Below are positions 34,040-48,396 of a stretch of DNA of 64,000 bases, piece after piece. The notes under the pieces were generated by a model. It saw nothing but the letters and a program-made list of their open reading frames with translations, made no database searches and was not told where the DNA came from. Source of the stretch: Plotosus lineatus (lineage: Eukaryota; Chordata; Actinopteri; Siluriformes; Plotosidae); assembly GCA_024760905.1 (NCBI GenBank), contig CM045750.1:16947919-17011918 (forward strand), given 5' to 3'. The stretch's first letter is position 1. Each line of letters opens with the position of its first letter. A program made the position numbers and the translations under genes.

Positions 34040-35337
34040 AGAAGCCATTTTTAATACGACTTGCCATTACCCTGAGTCTACAGTGGGTACCAATGCGGTC
34101 AAAGACGTAATGCCTCATTCCTGTACCAAAGTACCCCGCATCCCAGTGGCCCCCAAGATTGTAGACCCATGGCACTGAACCTCGAAAGACTCCTACTGCA
34201 TCAAGTCCAACCCATGGTTAGACAACCCCCTTCAGTTTGCCTACCAGCCTCGCGTCGGAGTTGAGGATGCCATCATCTTACCTGCTCAACCACATCTGCA
34301 CCCACCTGAACCAGAAGGCAAGCATTGTGAGGGTCGTGGGGTTTTTTTTCTTTTTTTGTTGTTGTTTTTTTTTTTTTACTTTTCCAGTGCATTCAACACC
34401 ATCAAGCTTATCCTCCTGAGTGAAAAGCTGACAGAGATGCAGGAGGATGTCCCTCTTGTGTCCTGGATTGCAGACCACCTGTCTGGATGACCACAGTCTG
34501 TGTACCTGCAGAACTGCGTGTCGGACATGGTGGTCAGCAACACTGGAGCACCACAAGGGGCCGTCTCCTCCCCTTTTCTCTTCATCCTCGACCCAACTGC
34601 CTTCAGCTAGTGCACAGAGACCTGCCATCTTCAGAAGTTTTCGGATGACACTGATATTGTTAGATGCATCAGTGGATGTGATGAGACGGAGTATTGGGCT
34701 GCAGTGGATTCTTTTGTCTCATGGTGTGAGAAGCTTAATGTAACAAAGTTCATCTGAAGCTTAATGTAACAAAGACCAAGGAACTGATTGAGGATTTTAG
34801 GAGATCCAAAATACTAACAACCCCTGTTTCCATCCAGGGCGACAATGTGGAAGTGGTGGAGGATTACAGATACCTTGGAGTTCACATTGACAATAAACTG
34901 GACCGGGTTAAGAACACTACCGCATTTTACAAGAAGGGCCAGAGCATCTCTATTTCTTGATGCAACGAAGGTCATTGAACATGTGTTGAACCATACTCGG
35001 GATGTTCTGTGAGTATGTTCTGGCCGACGCTATCCTCTATGCTGTTGCATGTTGGGACAGCAGACTGAGGGTTGCAGACACAAAAGACTGAACAAACTGA
35101 TCTGCAAGGCCGGTAGCATTGCAGAGATGGAGCTGGACTCTGATGGTACTGTCAGAGAGGAAAATGATGTACAAGATAAAGACAGTATTGAACAATACCT
35201 CCCACCCGCTTCAAAACCTGCTGATCAGTCACAGGAACCGTTCAGTGAGAGACTGATGCCACCGAAATGCACCACTGAACAACACAGGAAATCATTCCTA
35301 TCTGTGGCCATTAAACTATACAACTCCACCATGTAGC
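34040..35337 (+). pseudogene. L2/CR1/Rex1-like LINE reverse transcriptase, degenerate
   Basis: Pieces of a non-LTR reverse transcriptase appear in order but in shifting frames: PLQFAYQP-like and DAIILPAQPHLH near 34230-34310, an SAFNTIKLILLSEKL segment at about 34385, SNTGAPQGAVSSPFLF at about 34545 (the conserved GxPQG motif region), FSDDTDIVRCIS near 34645 (the YADD-type motif changed to SDDT), DYRYLGVHIDNKLD near 34865, and the C-terminus RLNKLICKAGSIAEMELD to HRKSFLSVAIKLYNSTM (35337). A poly-T expansion disrupts the segment near 34340-34378, and stops and frameshifts follow. It is a dead 5'-truncated copy. Confidence 0.78.
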
Positions 35338-35349
35338 AACAACATCCAC

Positions 35350-35384
35350 TTGTATGTATGTATGCATGTATGTACACACACATA

Positions 35385-35428
<44 letters not shown>

Positions 35429-35432
35429 ATAA

Positions 35433-35474
<42 letters not shown>

Positions 35475-35535
35475 TCTATATTATATATAATATATTATAT
35501 ATATATATATATATGATAGATATAGATATATGTGT
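35350..35535. repeat. (TGTA)n, (TA)n and AT/GT array
   Basis: Simple repeats directly behind the LINE coding end, about 180 bp. Confidence 0.9.
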
Positions 35536-35552
35536 GTGCGTGTGAGAGAGAG

Positions 35553-35872
35553 ACATAGTGGCAAATTGGTTAGCATGTCCACCTCACAGCAAGAAGGTCC
35601 TGGGTTCAGTTCCCAGCTCGGGTGTTTGTGTGGGGTTTGCATGTTCTCCCTATGCTTGCATGGGTTTCCTCCGGGTACTCCGGTTTCCTCCCACAGTCCT
35701 ATAACATGCACAGTAGGTTCATTGGCTGTTCCAAATCACCTCTAGGTGTGAGTGTGAGTATGAATGGTTATGAGTGTTGGCCCTGCGATGGACTGGGGAG
35801 CTGGCCCTCGCCTGGAGTCAACTAATCTGGGCGCCAGCCTACCCACGACCCTAATTAGGATTAAGCGGTTGA
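35553..35872 (+). mobile_element. SINE-A copy, near full length
   Basis: gtggcaaattggttagcatg head, close-to-consensus body (gggtttcctccgggtactcc), and attaggattaagcggttgag end. This is one of the least diverged SINE-A copies here. Confidence 0.85.
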
Positions 35873-35950
35873 GGAAAAAAAATATATACATATAAATAAT
35901 AGTAGATATAATTATATTAATATGTAATAGTAATAGTTTAATAATAGTAG

Positions 35951-36000
35951 ATGGAATTTCCTCAGGGATCAGTAAAGTATTCTGATTCTCATTCTGATTG
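35951..36000 (+). mobile_element. L2/Rex1-like LINE 3' terminus
   Basis: ggaatttcctcagggatcag, then taaagtattctgattctc and attctgattg, is a typical LINE tail with a short 3' repeat. It is probably the end of the LINE at 34040-35337, with microsatellite and SINE-A in between. Confidence 0.6.
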
Positions 36001-36024
36001 CATGATGTTTGTGGTTTTAAACAA

Positions 36025-36270
36025 GACTCACAAGCCAGAAGGTCCTGTGTTCAAGTCAGGGGCTCAGCAAGGGCATATCTGTGTGGAGTCTGCATGTTCT
36101 TTTTTTTTTTTTTTTTTTTTTTTTTGGGGGTGGGTTTTGTTTTTTTATTTTTGTTTTTTGCTTGTTTTTTATTTTTTTTTTCCAGATTTTTTTTTTTTTT
36201 TTTGTCATTTTTGATATACTGTGGGGAAATTATTGCCTCAGTATTTAATCCATCCAAAAATAAACACACA
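36025..36270. repeat. SINE-A fragment, long poly-T, SINE-E fragment
   Basis: SINE-A 36030-36099 (gaaggtcctgtgttcaag, gtgtggagtctgcatgttc), T-rich low-complexity 36100-36203, then reversed SINE-E (attgcctcagtatttaatcc). Confidence 0.65.
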
Positions 36271-36309
36271 ATTGGAGTAGATTAGGACACCCAGAGGACA
36301 GTTGGGAGA

Positions 36310-36379
36310 TAGTTACCCCCCCTATGGCATAGGGCATACCCCCATATGTCATACCCCCCTATGGCATAGATAGGTACCC

Positions 36380-36430
<51 letters not shown>
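36310..36430. repeat. Short tandem tatggcata repeats and (CA)n
   Basis: About three degenerate copies of accccc-tatggcata at 36314-36371, then (CA)n to 36430. Confidence 0.85.
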
Positions 36431-36432
<2 letters not shown>

Positions 36433-36620
36433 GAATCGTGTAAATAGTTGTTCCAAATTGCCCCAGGTATGAGTGTGAATGATTGGGTATGTATTGCTCT
36501 GGGATGGACTGCCGAACTGTTCAAGGTGTACCCTACATTATTCCAGAGTTGACTGAGATAGGCGCTACCTTCCATGCCACCGAAATATGATGAATCGGTT
36601 CAGCAGATAAACATGAATGA
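36431..36620 (+). mobile_element. SINE-A 3' half
   Basis: gttccaaattgccccaggta through gactgagataggcgctacc and a gttcagcag end. Confidence 0.72.
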
Positions 36621-37021
36621 GTGGATATTATGAGCAGTAAAATATGATATTAATGACACACTGGGCAGAACAAGAGACGATCCGGCAATGGGATGCCAGT
36701 GGCAGTCAGAGAGACTTATGGGTTTCTGCATTCACACTGGGGAAATGTAGCACAGAGGAATGAAACCAAGAGTGCTGTGAGGCTAAAATGGCATAATCAG
36801 TAGTGAGAGTGCAAATGTGCTAGCGTGTGAAGCAGACAGTGGACACTAGAGAGAAGCTTATGGTGCTTCTGCTTCTCTGAGATGAGGCTTTGCTGTCAAC
36901 TCTGCGTTTCACTCAATTCACCCTTACACTCTAAAAAAGGATATTAAACTATAATGTCCTGTATCAGCAGGGTGGTCCATCCAAGGATAAATCTTTTTTT
37001 ACCTTCACTGTCTATCTTATC
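36621..37021. other. Intron sequence without recognised features
   Basis: Nothing recognised. Confidence 0.45.
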
Positions 37022-37620
37022 TATTCATTCATTTATTTCCCAAACCGCTTGATCCTACTAGGGTCACTGGGAGGCTGAAGCCTATCTCAGCCAAGTCGTT
37101 GTGAAGGTAGGAAGTAAAAACTTTTTAATTTTGTATTGTGATAATATTTATTAATAAATAAAGTGATTAGGCTCCTATCCAGAAGCTAGAGAAGATTCAG
37201 AGCGTTTGAGTGACATCATAGGGCTTCAATAATCATTAAAAACATACTAAAAAACATGAATTCACAATTCAATCAATCACGTTGATGACATGTGTGCAAA
37301 GGAGAAAAAAAAGAGGTATACACATCATCGCAAACCAATCAGAAGGAGGGAGAAACAAAAGCTCTGTCATTGGCTAAATTGGAATTACATGGCAGTAACT
37401 TTCGGGTTTGGCGAAAAACCGCGAGTATGCGGGGCAACGAGGGCTGATCCGTGAATGGGCAAGGGCCTACTGTATAGTCAATTAGCCTATATGCATGTCT
37501 TTGTGAGAATACCAGAAAATCCAGAGGAAACCTAGACATGCACAGGAGAACATAGATATTTTAAACAGAAATGCCCTCACTGAGCCCAAGGCTCGAACCC
37601 AAGCGCTTCTTCCTCTTGTC
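37022..37620 (-). mobile_element. SINE-A copy interrupted by TIR-D
   Basis: Reverse SINE-A tail at 37022-37106 and body/head at 37475-37620 flank a TIR-D remnant. Confidence 0.75.
37107..37472. mobile_element. TIR-D transposon, left end missing
   Basis: gtaaaaactttttaattttg and taataaataaagtgattagg match the body at 26650-26710; the inverted right end CAGTAGGCCCTTGCCCATTC is followed by TA. Confidence 0.75.
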
Positions 37621-38276
37621 AGTCGAATACAAAATAAGCAAAACGGAGGTATTTTTGTTGCTGCATTTTTTTAATAAGGGCAATATAATTTTCTCCACCA
37701 TAATTAAGAAAATGAGTTTTTGCTTTCCTGTTGCTTCATGAGCGGGTCAGTAATAATGTGTGTGTTGATAATCAGTGCGCTCTCAGCCGATGATGTGTAG
37801 CAGTGCATCGCCCACCTGGGGTGTGATGGTACACATGGTGCAAGGTCACTGGTTTGTATTTGTAGGGAAATATCTGTCATCAGCCAATCATGGCATCTGC
37901 GATGCAGCTGGTTAACTAGTGTCTTGAGAGGAGGAGACAAGTGGTTGAGGTCGACAAAACGCAGGCAAGCAGCAGCATTTTGGCTGGGCCAAATGAGTGA
38001 TTACCTCCCAGCTCCTATCATAATTCACCATGACCTCCATCTGCCAGCAAAGCCACTGCTGATGGATAGGCCTGCAGGTTTATTCGCTCAGCACCCATGT
38101 CAAACAGACCCTGAAGGCCCCTATATCTGGTGTTTATACACTGTAAATACAATAACAATGCCACATGTTCATTATTATTAAAGGCTAATCTGGATTTTTC
38201 TTTTCTTACTAGCTGCTCTTGTTAGCACATTTATTACACTGTAAACTCTTTAAAAATAGGTCAAGATGAGTATACA

Positions 38277-38277
<1 letters not shown>
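37621..38277. other. Intron sequence without recognised features
   Basis: cagccaatcatggcatctg near 37882 resembles motifs at 7430 and 22670. No gene seen. Confidence 0.4.

Positions 38278-38357
<80 letters not shown>
38278..38357. repeat. (CA)n(TA)n(CA)n
   Basis: Compound microsatellite directly against the left end of TIR-E. Confidence 0.92.
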
Positions 38358-38361
<4 letters not shown>

Positions 38362-39100
38362 TGTTTGATGTGATAAGCACCCAGGGCGCTTAAAAAAACT
38401 GGAATGGGTGGGCGCTTATTAAAATGTGACCAGCAGAGTGGAACGGTAAGTGCTTATTACCATCAAGGTGGAAAACATGAATATAACAGAACAATAAAAG
38501 AGTTTTACTGGTATTTGTGTTATTCATTTTGTGATATCAACCAAACTACTTACATGTAAGCTGAAAATAAACAGAAAACAGCATAAATTAAAAAAAGTCT
38601 TTTCCTTCCCATACTTTTCCCTCCCAGTGCTTTTCCTTTAAACATTTTCCCAAGTAAGATGAGCCAATCAACACGTATATCAGCTTTAGCACATGGCAAG
38701 TTGAACCATTCAACACGAACATAAACAAAAGCACATGGCCAGGAACATCTTTAAATTTATGAAGTTAGTGAGCAGGAGGATCAGGTGAAAAATACTTGTC
38801 ATCACTTTCTGATTGGTCCATATCTGGCTTATCGCGCCATTCATTCAGAGCATCCCATAGTTTTGCTGTAGTTTCTACTTAAAACATTTGTTTGTTTCTA
38901 ATGGTTCATCAGCTGCTGAACATACCGTGAAATACCGTGTAAACTCACTTTTTACAGGCAGTGAACGCCTCATTTTACCGTTACAGAGACTAATCCAATC
39001 AAATTGGTAAGTTTGATCTACCATTTTGCTCCCAGTACACATGGGCGATTATTAGACGTAAGATCAAAAAAACTGGGGGCTTACTACGTCGAATACGGTG
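38358..39100. mobile_element. TIR-E transposon, family unassigned
   Basis: Left cactgtgtttgatgtgataa and inverted right caccgtattcgacgtagtaa form a diverged inverted repeat of about 26 bp, next to gcgcccagggcgc-like sequence. The body matches 47766-48396. The target duplication is hidden because both flanks are simple repeats. Confidence 0.65.
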
Positions 39101-39106
39101 TGTATA

Positions 39107-39165
<59 letters not shown>

Positions 39166-39166
39166 G

Positions 39167-39215
<49 letters not shown>
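39101..39215. repeat. (TG)n(TA)n array
   Basis: Compound microsatellite on the right side of TIR-E. Confidence 0.92.
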
Positions 39216-39216
<1 letters not shown>

Positions 39217-39217
<1 letters not shown>

Positions 39218-39295
39218 TGAGCTCATCCAGAGTCGGCTGAAATGGGTGCCAGCTTCTCCACAACCCTAATTAGGATTAAGTGCTTTAGAAAAGGA
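39217..39295 (+). mobile_element. SINE-A 3' end fragment
   Basis: cagagtcggctgaaatgggt and aattaggattaagtgcttt. Confidence 0.7.
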
Positions 39296-39434
39296 ATTAA
39301 AGAATACATACATATAAATATATTTAGGGAACGGATAGATGGATGGCTGGATGGACGGACAGTTAGGGGTCTCCACCTGTGCCTTGAGATATAGCTACTA
39401 GAAGCCTTAGGCTCTAACTGTATTCATGCACACC

Positions 39435-39690
39435 TGACTGTGGGGAGGCTGGAGCCTATCTCAGTCAACACTGGGCGAAGCCATTGTATATTCTAAACAG
39501 CTCGCTAGACCAGCGCAGGTCCAACACGCACACAACCACCCACTTCCATATTCGCACCTTTGGCTTAGCCTAATGTGCATGTTGGAGGAAACCAGAGTAT
39601 CCAGAGGAAACCCACTAAAAAGCATGGGAAGAGCATGAAAAACACCACACAGAAATGCTCGAGCCTGGGATCTGCTTGCTGGTGAGAATA
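39435..39690 (-). mobile_element. SINE-A copy
   Basis: Reverse tail (ggggaggctggagcctatct), body (ggaggaaaccagagtatcc) and partial head. Confidence 0.76.
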
Positions 39691-42428
<2,738 letters not shown>

Positions 42429-42589
42429 TCTTATTTTTGGTAGAGAATGTCTTTACCTGTGTTGGTTTGTTGGTTAGTTTGTTTGTGTGAAGGATAACTC
42501 AAAACATTATGCACAGATTTGGATGGTAATCCACTCATGGAATCATGTTGAAAAAAAATGCCGTTTTATAGTATGTGCCAAAATGTTGA
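42429..42589 (+). other. Intron sequence just downstream of the exon
   Basis: No feature recognised. Confidence 0.5.
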
Positions 42590-43535
42590 TTATTCAGGCA
42601 GCATAATGGAGTAGTGGTTCAAGTGTTCAGGGTTCAAGCTCCAGGCTCATTGAGGACGTTTCTGTGTGGAGTTTGCATTGTCCTTCCTGTACTTTCCTGG
42701 GTTTCATCTGAGTACAGACGTTCCCCAGCTTACGAACGAGTTAGGTTCCAGACAGCCGTTGGTTAAATTAATTTGTTTGTAAGCCATTACAGGGAATTCT
42801 TTAGAGGGTTGGTATGTTTAAACCTTGTATAAGTAACCTATATGAGTTTGTACTGTATACAAACTCACTCTCTCTGTCTCTCCATAATCATCTGTACACT
42901 ATTAATATCATTATGTCCCGTGTTTAAACTCCTGGTTCCTCTCAAGCACAGCACAGTGGATCTGATCAGATTTACAGAGCGTTTCACTCTTATCCAGTTC
43001 ATTATAATACTGGAGTCAATTTCTTTCTTCTTTGAAAGTTTTGGCACGAGTTCAGAAATGTATCGTTCTGATTCTCTTCCCGGACATCCGCATGGTGTAA
43101 AGCACGTTTCAGCCACGTCCCTCTGCCGGAGCCTAGTATTAAGTGTATCTCAGGATAATGTTTAATCATATTTCATACTTTATTTATGATATATCTTTCT
43201 ATAGATTTTATTCCATTTCTATTTCTACTTGTTCTTCAATTTCATTTCACTTACACTTTCACTTTTGACCTCGGACAGCCCTGTTCATATCTCCGGATGT
43301 TCGTAAAACGAATGTTCGTAAGTTGGGGAGCATCTGTACTCTGGCTTTTCGACTACAGTTTAAAGACATGCACATTAGGTTAATTGGCTGGTCAAAATTG
43401 CCCATAGATGTGATTGTGAGTGGTTGTGTGTTGGCCCTGCGATGGACTGGCAAGCTGTGTTCATGGTTCAACCCACCTTTACCCAGAGTCATCTGAGATC
43501 CCACCACTCTAGTAAGTTTGGAGGATGGATAAATG
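42590..43535 (+). mobile_element. SINE-A copy interrupted by TIR-C
   Basis: SINE-A gggtttcatctgagta breaks at 42714 and resumes ctctggcttttcgac at 43339. Taking out the transposon and one TA gives the normal SINE-A order. Confidence 0.85.
42715..43336. mobile_element. TIR-C transposon, full length, 290 bp behind the exon
   Basis: Left CAGACGTTCCCCAGCTTACG and inverted right CAGATGCTCCCCAACTTACG, TA on both sides (42713-42714 and 43337-43338). It is 622 bp with no recognisable transposase; the internal sequence differs from the copy at 9920. Confidence 0.85.
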
Positions 43536-43829
43536 TTCATATGAGGCCCACTAGGGGGAGCTATTTTTAAATAACTCTACCAAGTTATAATAATCCATTT
43601 TTGTCTGGTGGCAGTAACTTGAATGTTATAAGTTCCCCTTTAGTTCTAAATAAATAAAATGTATATACAGGGAAAAGTTTTCAATTTGTGGCTGCTGGTG
43701 TTCAGTCTGGGACTGGTAGTACAGTTAAGATAAATGATGAAGTGAGACAACCAAAAGCCTTATAACAGTGGTCTTTCACGATGTACTGGTTTGCTCTATA
43801 TGTGAAAACACATTCCAGATCATGTGTTG

Positions 43830-43832
<3 letters not shown>

Positions 43833-43888
<56 letters not shown>
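43833..43888. repeat. (AT)n array
   Basis: About 55 bp of at dinucleotides ending at the TIR-A terminus. Confidence 0.93.
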
Positions 43889-43891
<3 letters not shown>

Positions 43892-43998
43892 GGATCCCTT
43901 ACTTTCCACATTTAATTGGGACCGAGATCCCCCCGCGACCACCAAAATCCGCGAAGTAGGATCACCCCCCCACCCCACCCCCCCGAGGACTGGGGTAT

Positions 43999-44093
<95 letters not shown>

Positions 44094-44558
44094 GTGCTAT
44101 TAAAGGCTATTTATAAAATAACAATTAAACAAAAAAATTATGCATAAGATGCAAATAAAATATAAAGACATACATACAGATGTGTGCATCTGAGTGCATG
44201 CACGCGTGTCCGTATATGTATATATACATCAATAAATACATATTCAGTGCTTTAAAGGCTTATAATAACAATTAAACATTAAAAAAATAATGCATAAGAT
44301 GTAAATGAAATATAAAGACACATACAGACGCGCGCACGCAAGCACTCAGATGCACACCTCACAACAATGTAACTAGTTTTGATGGGAGGTTTTGGGTTGT
44401 TTTTTTGTTTTGCATAATTGGCCTTATTTTTGTGCCATTTTCCTTAACTTTTCCCTTGTTCTTCCTTAGTTTCCTTATTTTTAATTTCAATGAATATTTA
44501 AAAAAGAAAAAACACTGAAGCCACAAGAATTTAAGCAGGAAGTAGCGAGGGATCCCTA
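43889..44558 (-). mobile_element. TIR-A transposon with internal array and duplication
   Basis: Left CAGGGATCCCTTACTTTCC and right ...agtagcgagggatccct. It contains (GT)n(AT)n at about 44001-44090 and a duplicated segment (ttcagtgct...aacaattaaac at about 44091 and again at about 44243). Confidence 0.8.
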
Positions 44559-44630
44559 TATATATATATATGTATATGTATATATCTGTATATGTATATG
44601 TATATGTATATATGTGTATATGTATATGTA

Positions 44631-44702
<72 letters not shown>
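44559..44702. repeat. (AT)n/(GTAT)n array
   Basis: About 145 bp; with 43833-43888 it brackets the TIR-A copy. Confidence 0.93.
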
Positions 44703-44706
<4 letters not shown>

Positions 44707-45517
44707 GCTTCAAGATTGGGACAAGAGGTGAAATAAGAAAATTATCTGGCAACCAAATGACATTATGGCCGTGGCAATATCGATCAGCTCAGCACTCTGC
44801 AGTCGATCACAAGATCCCCAGCTGACTTGACTTTTTTCCCCTTCTTCCTTGGCTCAATTTTGCCCAGAGCAAAAGCATTATGGATTTCTATGAGCAGAAC
44901 TTGTAATCGGGTCTAACAAAACAAATGTAATTTGATGACCACTCTTGCTGGCAAAAACATTGATCACTCATGCTTCTACTTTCTTAATTTCACTCTTTTG
45001 CCATCCATAATAAAATACCATTGCCTGACATTTATAAATCTTTCTCTGATGATGAGAATATCAAAAGGTGAAAGAGAAAATAAGATTTTCAGTTGAATTG
45101 AATAGCCCCAACAACAACAATATTATTATTATTATTATTATTATTATTAAGTTATAGTAGTAGCAGTTGTAGTAGGAGAAGTAGTAAATAAATAAATAAA
45201 TAAACTCAAGTTGTGACATGATCACTGATTCAGAAATCCCATTATTTTAATTATAAAGTTCCATCCTAAAAGTACAAATAAAGTGACATCATGTGACCTT
45301 TACATTTTTCAAAGTACATTAAAAACTTTATTTAAATATTGAATAATGATGCTTTAAACTTTTATTTTGCTTTTTATGATCCCATGTAGTATATACTAAA
45401 CAGTAATTCATCCAAGGCTCAGCTGACATTGGGTCAACGTTCAGAGATTATTTACCAATATTCATTAAAGAATTGTAAAGTATAGTGTACGGATATACAT
45501 ACAATACAAAGAGATAC
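44703..45517. other. Intron sequence without recognised genes
   Basis: (ATT)n at 45120-45150 and an (AAAT)n run near 45187-45204; nothing else recognised. Confidence 0.45.
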
Positions 45518-45529
45518 TAATACATCTGT

Positions 45530-45781
45530 CATTCATTCATTTTCTGTAACCGCTTCATCCTAATCAGAGTCGTGGGGAGGCTAGCACCCATCACAGCTGA
45601 CTCCGGGCGAGGGCAGAGTACATCCTGGACAGCTCACCAGGCTATCGCAGGGCAGAAACACGCTGATGGCTTTGCAGCTACTCTTTTCAAAAGTCAGCAA
45701 TGGTTCTTTTACATGAACCTCACACCATAGACAGTGAGAGACATGGCCAGCCTTTGATAACCCAGTTAGCTGCACTGGGGG
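45530..45781 (-). mobile_element. SINE-B/A chimera, 5' truncated, 12-bp TSD
   Basis: It runs from the SINE-A tail (cattcattcattttctgtaa) to a truncated SINE-B body (gctgcactggggg). taatacatctgt is duplicated at 45518-45529 and 45782-45793. The 5' truncation plus duplication shows the chimera moved by reverse transcription. Confidence 0.9.
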
Positions 45782-45793
45782 TAATACATCTGT

Positions 45794-46550
45794 TTATAAA
45801 AAAATTCATAAAAACAAGTTTAAAAATAATAAGCTTAAAACAAAGCAGGTCCGGATAAACTGCATTAATATGAATCAACATAAAAAAAAGTTTGAATAAT
45901 TTATTAGGGACAATTGCTCATTCACACGATCAACCAATCAAGAGGTGGAAGTGCAAAGCAAAAAATTTTATTTTTACTATTATTATTATTATTAATAATA
46001 ATAATAAATAAAACAAAACTCTGAAAAAGCCTCCAGACAAACATCTGTTTGGGAAAAGTCAGCCAGCTTAAGAGCAGCTCACATTTCATAATATTAATTT
46101 AAGATTCTGGCCACAAGTGTAGCATCATAAACAAGATATATTTTATGAGAGTTATATTGCATGGAACACAATAGACTTGTCCAACAGAAATAATCTTTCA
46201 GAGCCCTTTGGGGGGGAAAAAATGAAAATGAAATTTTGGTTGTCTCCACATTGGACATTTAGAACATTATATAACTATGTCTGGTAAAAATATACCTCTA
46301 TGACGCGCTCGGCAGCTTTTGAATGAGGCAAAGTATGATATGGAAAATTATTCAAATATGACGTGATAATTCTTCATATTATACAAAAGGTGAATTCTTT
46401 ATTTCATTTTTTATTTATTCAGAAGTCTGGAGGAAAGTGCATGCCGGTCTGAGTCAGCTGGCAATGCGGTTAGCTGTCGCATTCTCGCTAATGCAGTTTA
46501 TGATTCATTCTCAACAAATTTGATGAAAATGTGGAAGAAAATATAGAGTT
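45794..46550. other. Intron sequence without recognised features
   Basis: Short ATT runs near 45975-46005; no element recognised. Confidence 0.45.
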
Positions 46551-46806
46551 TAATTCAATTCAGTTTTATTTATATAGGACTTTTTTTTTACAATTGACAT
46601 TGATGCAAAGCAGCTATACAGGAGGAAAACCAATTTAAATAATAATTTAATCAGTACGAAACTTCTATAAATCCTATAATCCCAAATGAAAAAGCCCATG
46701 GTGACGAGGGCAAGAAAAAACTCACCTCATTTGGTACGATGAAGAAACCTTGAGGAACCAGACTCAAAAGGTACCCATTCTCATTTGGGTGAAACCAGAT
46801 AAAAAT
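46551..46806. mobile_element. Common teleost interspersed repeat
   Basis: ttcaattcagttttatttat, gcaaagcagctatacagga, gaagaaaccttgaggaacca and tctcatttgggtgaaaccag match, in order, a repeat I recall as abundant in teleost genomes. I do not know its class. Confidence 0.6.
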
Positions 46807-46812
46807 AAGTGT

Positions 46813-47095
46813 TGATGGGTGGCATGGTGGCGTTGGGTTAGCACGGTTGGCTCAGAGTAAATCGGGCCTGGGTTTGAGTCCTTCTCTTGGAAAGGGCATT
46901 TTAGTATAAATTTTGCAGGCTCTCTAAATGCTTGCGAGGGTTCCTCAGGGTACCGTACTCCTGTTTCCGTTGGCTAAATTGCTGCTTCACATTGACGCTA
47001 GATATGAGTGTTCATGGTTGTGTCCATGCCCCAGCCTTCCTGTGACTCCAGTAGGAATAAGTGGTTCAGCAGATGACTGAGTGAGGGTGAGAAGG
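46813..47095 (+). mobile_element. SINE-A copy, diverged
   Basis: gggtggcatggtggcgttgg head to taggaataagtggttcagc end. Confidence 0.78.
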
Positions 47096-47099
47096 GGTG

Positions 47100-47529
47100 T
47101 TTGATGTAAGGACCCCCCCCTTCACCAACTGTGACTTTATGAGCTTGCTCCATGGAACACGCCTCTAGTCTTGTGAATGGGCAGCCATTTTATTTCTAGC
47201 GTTCTCTGAGAGGAGATGGACAGAAAGAATATAGACGTCAGATAAGGTAGATAAACTACTCCCTACTGACAGAGCTGTTTGGTGGGGGAACTTTGTGCCT
47301 CCATCTTGGTTGGTGCTACTTACTTTCACATATCACTGACAACAGCATACACACTGGGAAAATCTAATGAAGATTTGAGAACTACTGACATGATCAAGCC
47401 TCATCCAAAGACCCAATAAAGCCAATGGCACTCGCCAGCAAGTAGGGAAGAGATTTCCCATAATCAACAGATCTGTCATGCCAACTGTTACAATGAGAAC
47501 CCAGATCCTGTCACTGCAATTCGCTCATT
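47100..47529. other. Intron sequence without recognised features
   Basis: Nothing recognised. Confidence 0.45.
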
Positions 47530-47765
47530 CATTCATTTATGTTAAAAACCGATTACTCTTACTAGGGACTTGGGGGACAAAAGCCTATTTTTACCAACTC
47601 TGATAAAATGTGGGGTACACCCTGAACAGCTTGACAGTCCATCACATAGCCAACACACAAGCAAACATTAACACTTACACCTATGTGCAATTTGAAACAG
47701 TTAATTAGCATAATGTGAGTGTCTTTGAATGGTGGAGGAAACCGAAGTATTCAGAGTAACATGAT
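47530..47765 (-). mobile_element. SINE-A copy, head missing
   Basis: Reverse tail and body to ggaggaaaccgaagtattcag, then abuts TIR-E. Confidence 0.72.
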
Positions 47766-48396
47766 AAGCGCTTAAAAAATCAGAGTGGGTGGGCGCTTAT
47801 TAAAATGTTACCAGCGGAGTGGAACGGTAAGTGCATATTACCCTCGAGGTGGAAAAAAATCGAGCCAATAAAAACGAATGTCAACTTTAGTTGAACTAAT
47901 CAACACGAACATATACAAAAGCACATGGCCAGGAACGTCTTTAATCTATGAAGTTAGTGAGCAGGAGAATCAGGTGAAAAATTCTCGTTATCACTTTCTG
48001 ATTGGTCCATATCTGGCTCATCGCTCCATTCATTCAGAGCATCCCATAGTTTTGCTGTAGATGTTTCTAATGGTTCATTGGTTGTTGGACATTTACCAAG
48101 AGAACACAGCAAAATATTTTCCTGTTTTTTAAAGCACGGTGGAACAATCACATGTGTTGTTACTGATGAACATTATAGACATTCCCCAGTGTCAGGGGGT
48201 CCCCAAATGCCATGAAAACTCACTTTTAGAGGCAGTGAACACCTCTTTTTATCGTTACAGAGAATGATCGAATAAAATTGGTAAGTTTGATCTACCATTT
48301 TGCTCCCAGTACACATAGGCGGTTATTAGACGTAAGAACAAAAACACTGGGGGGCGCTTATTGGAACAGGACACTTATTACATTGAATACGGTATG
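47766..48396. mobile_element. TIR-E transposon, left end incomplete
   Basis: gataagcgcttaaaaaatc and gggtgggcgcttattaaaat at the left match 38377-38440; the right end cattgaatacggta matches 39086-39098 after aagcgcc-type sequence. On the minus strand a 65-codon frame (47954-48151) ends in an acidic WSDEPDMDQSESDNENF segment; the corresponding region at 38800 is related, so it may be a transposase remnant. Confidence 0.6.

Noticed and set aside
35998..36285. Phenylalanine-rich open frames
   Set aside because: Produced by a poly-T tract.
42842..43165. 107-codon plus-strand frame downstream of the exon, considered as the next neuroligin exon
   Set aside because: It lies within the TIR-C transposon and lacks the neuroligin continuation (DP..PVPQDTKF-type sequence).
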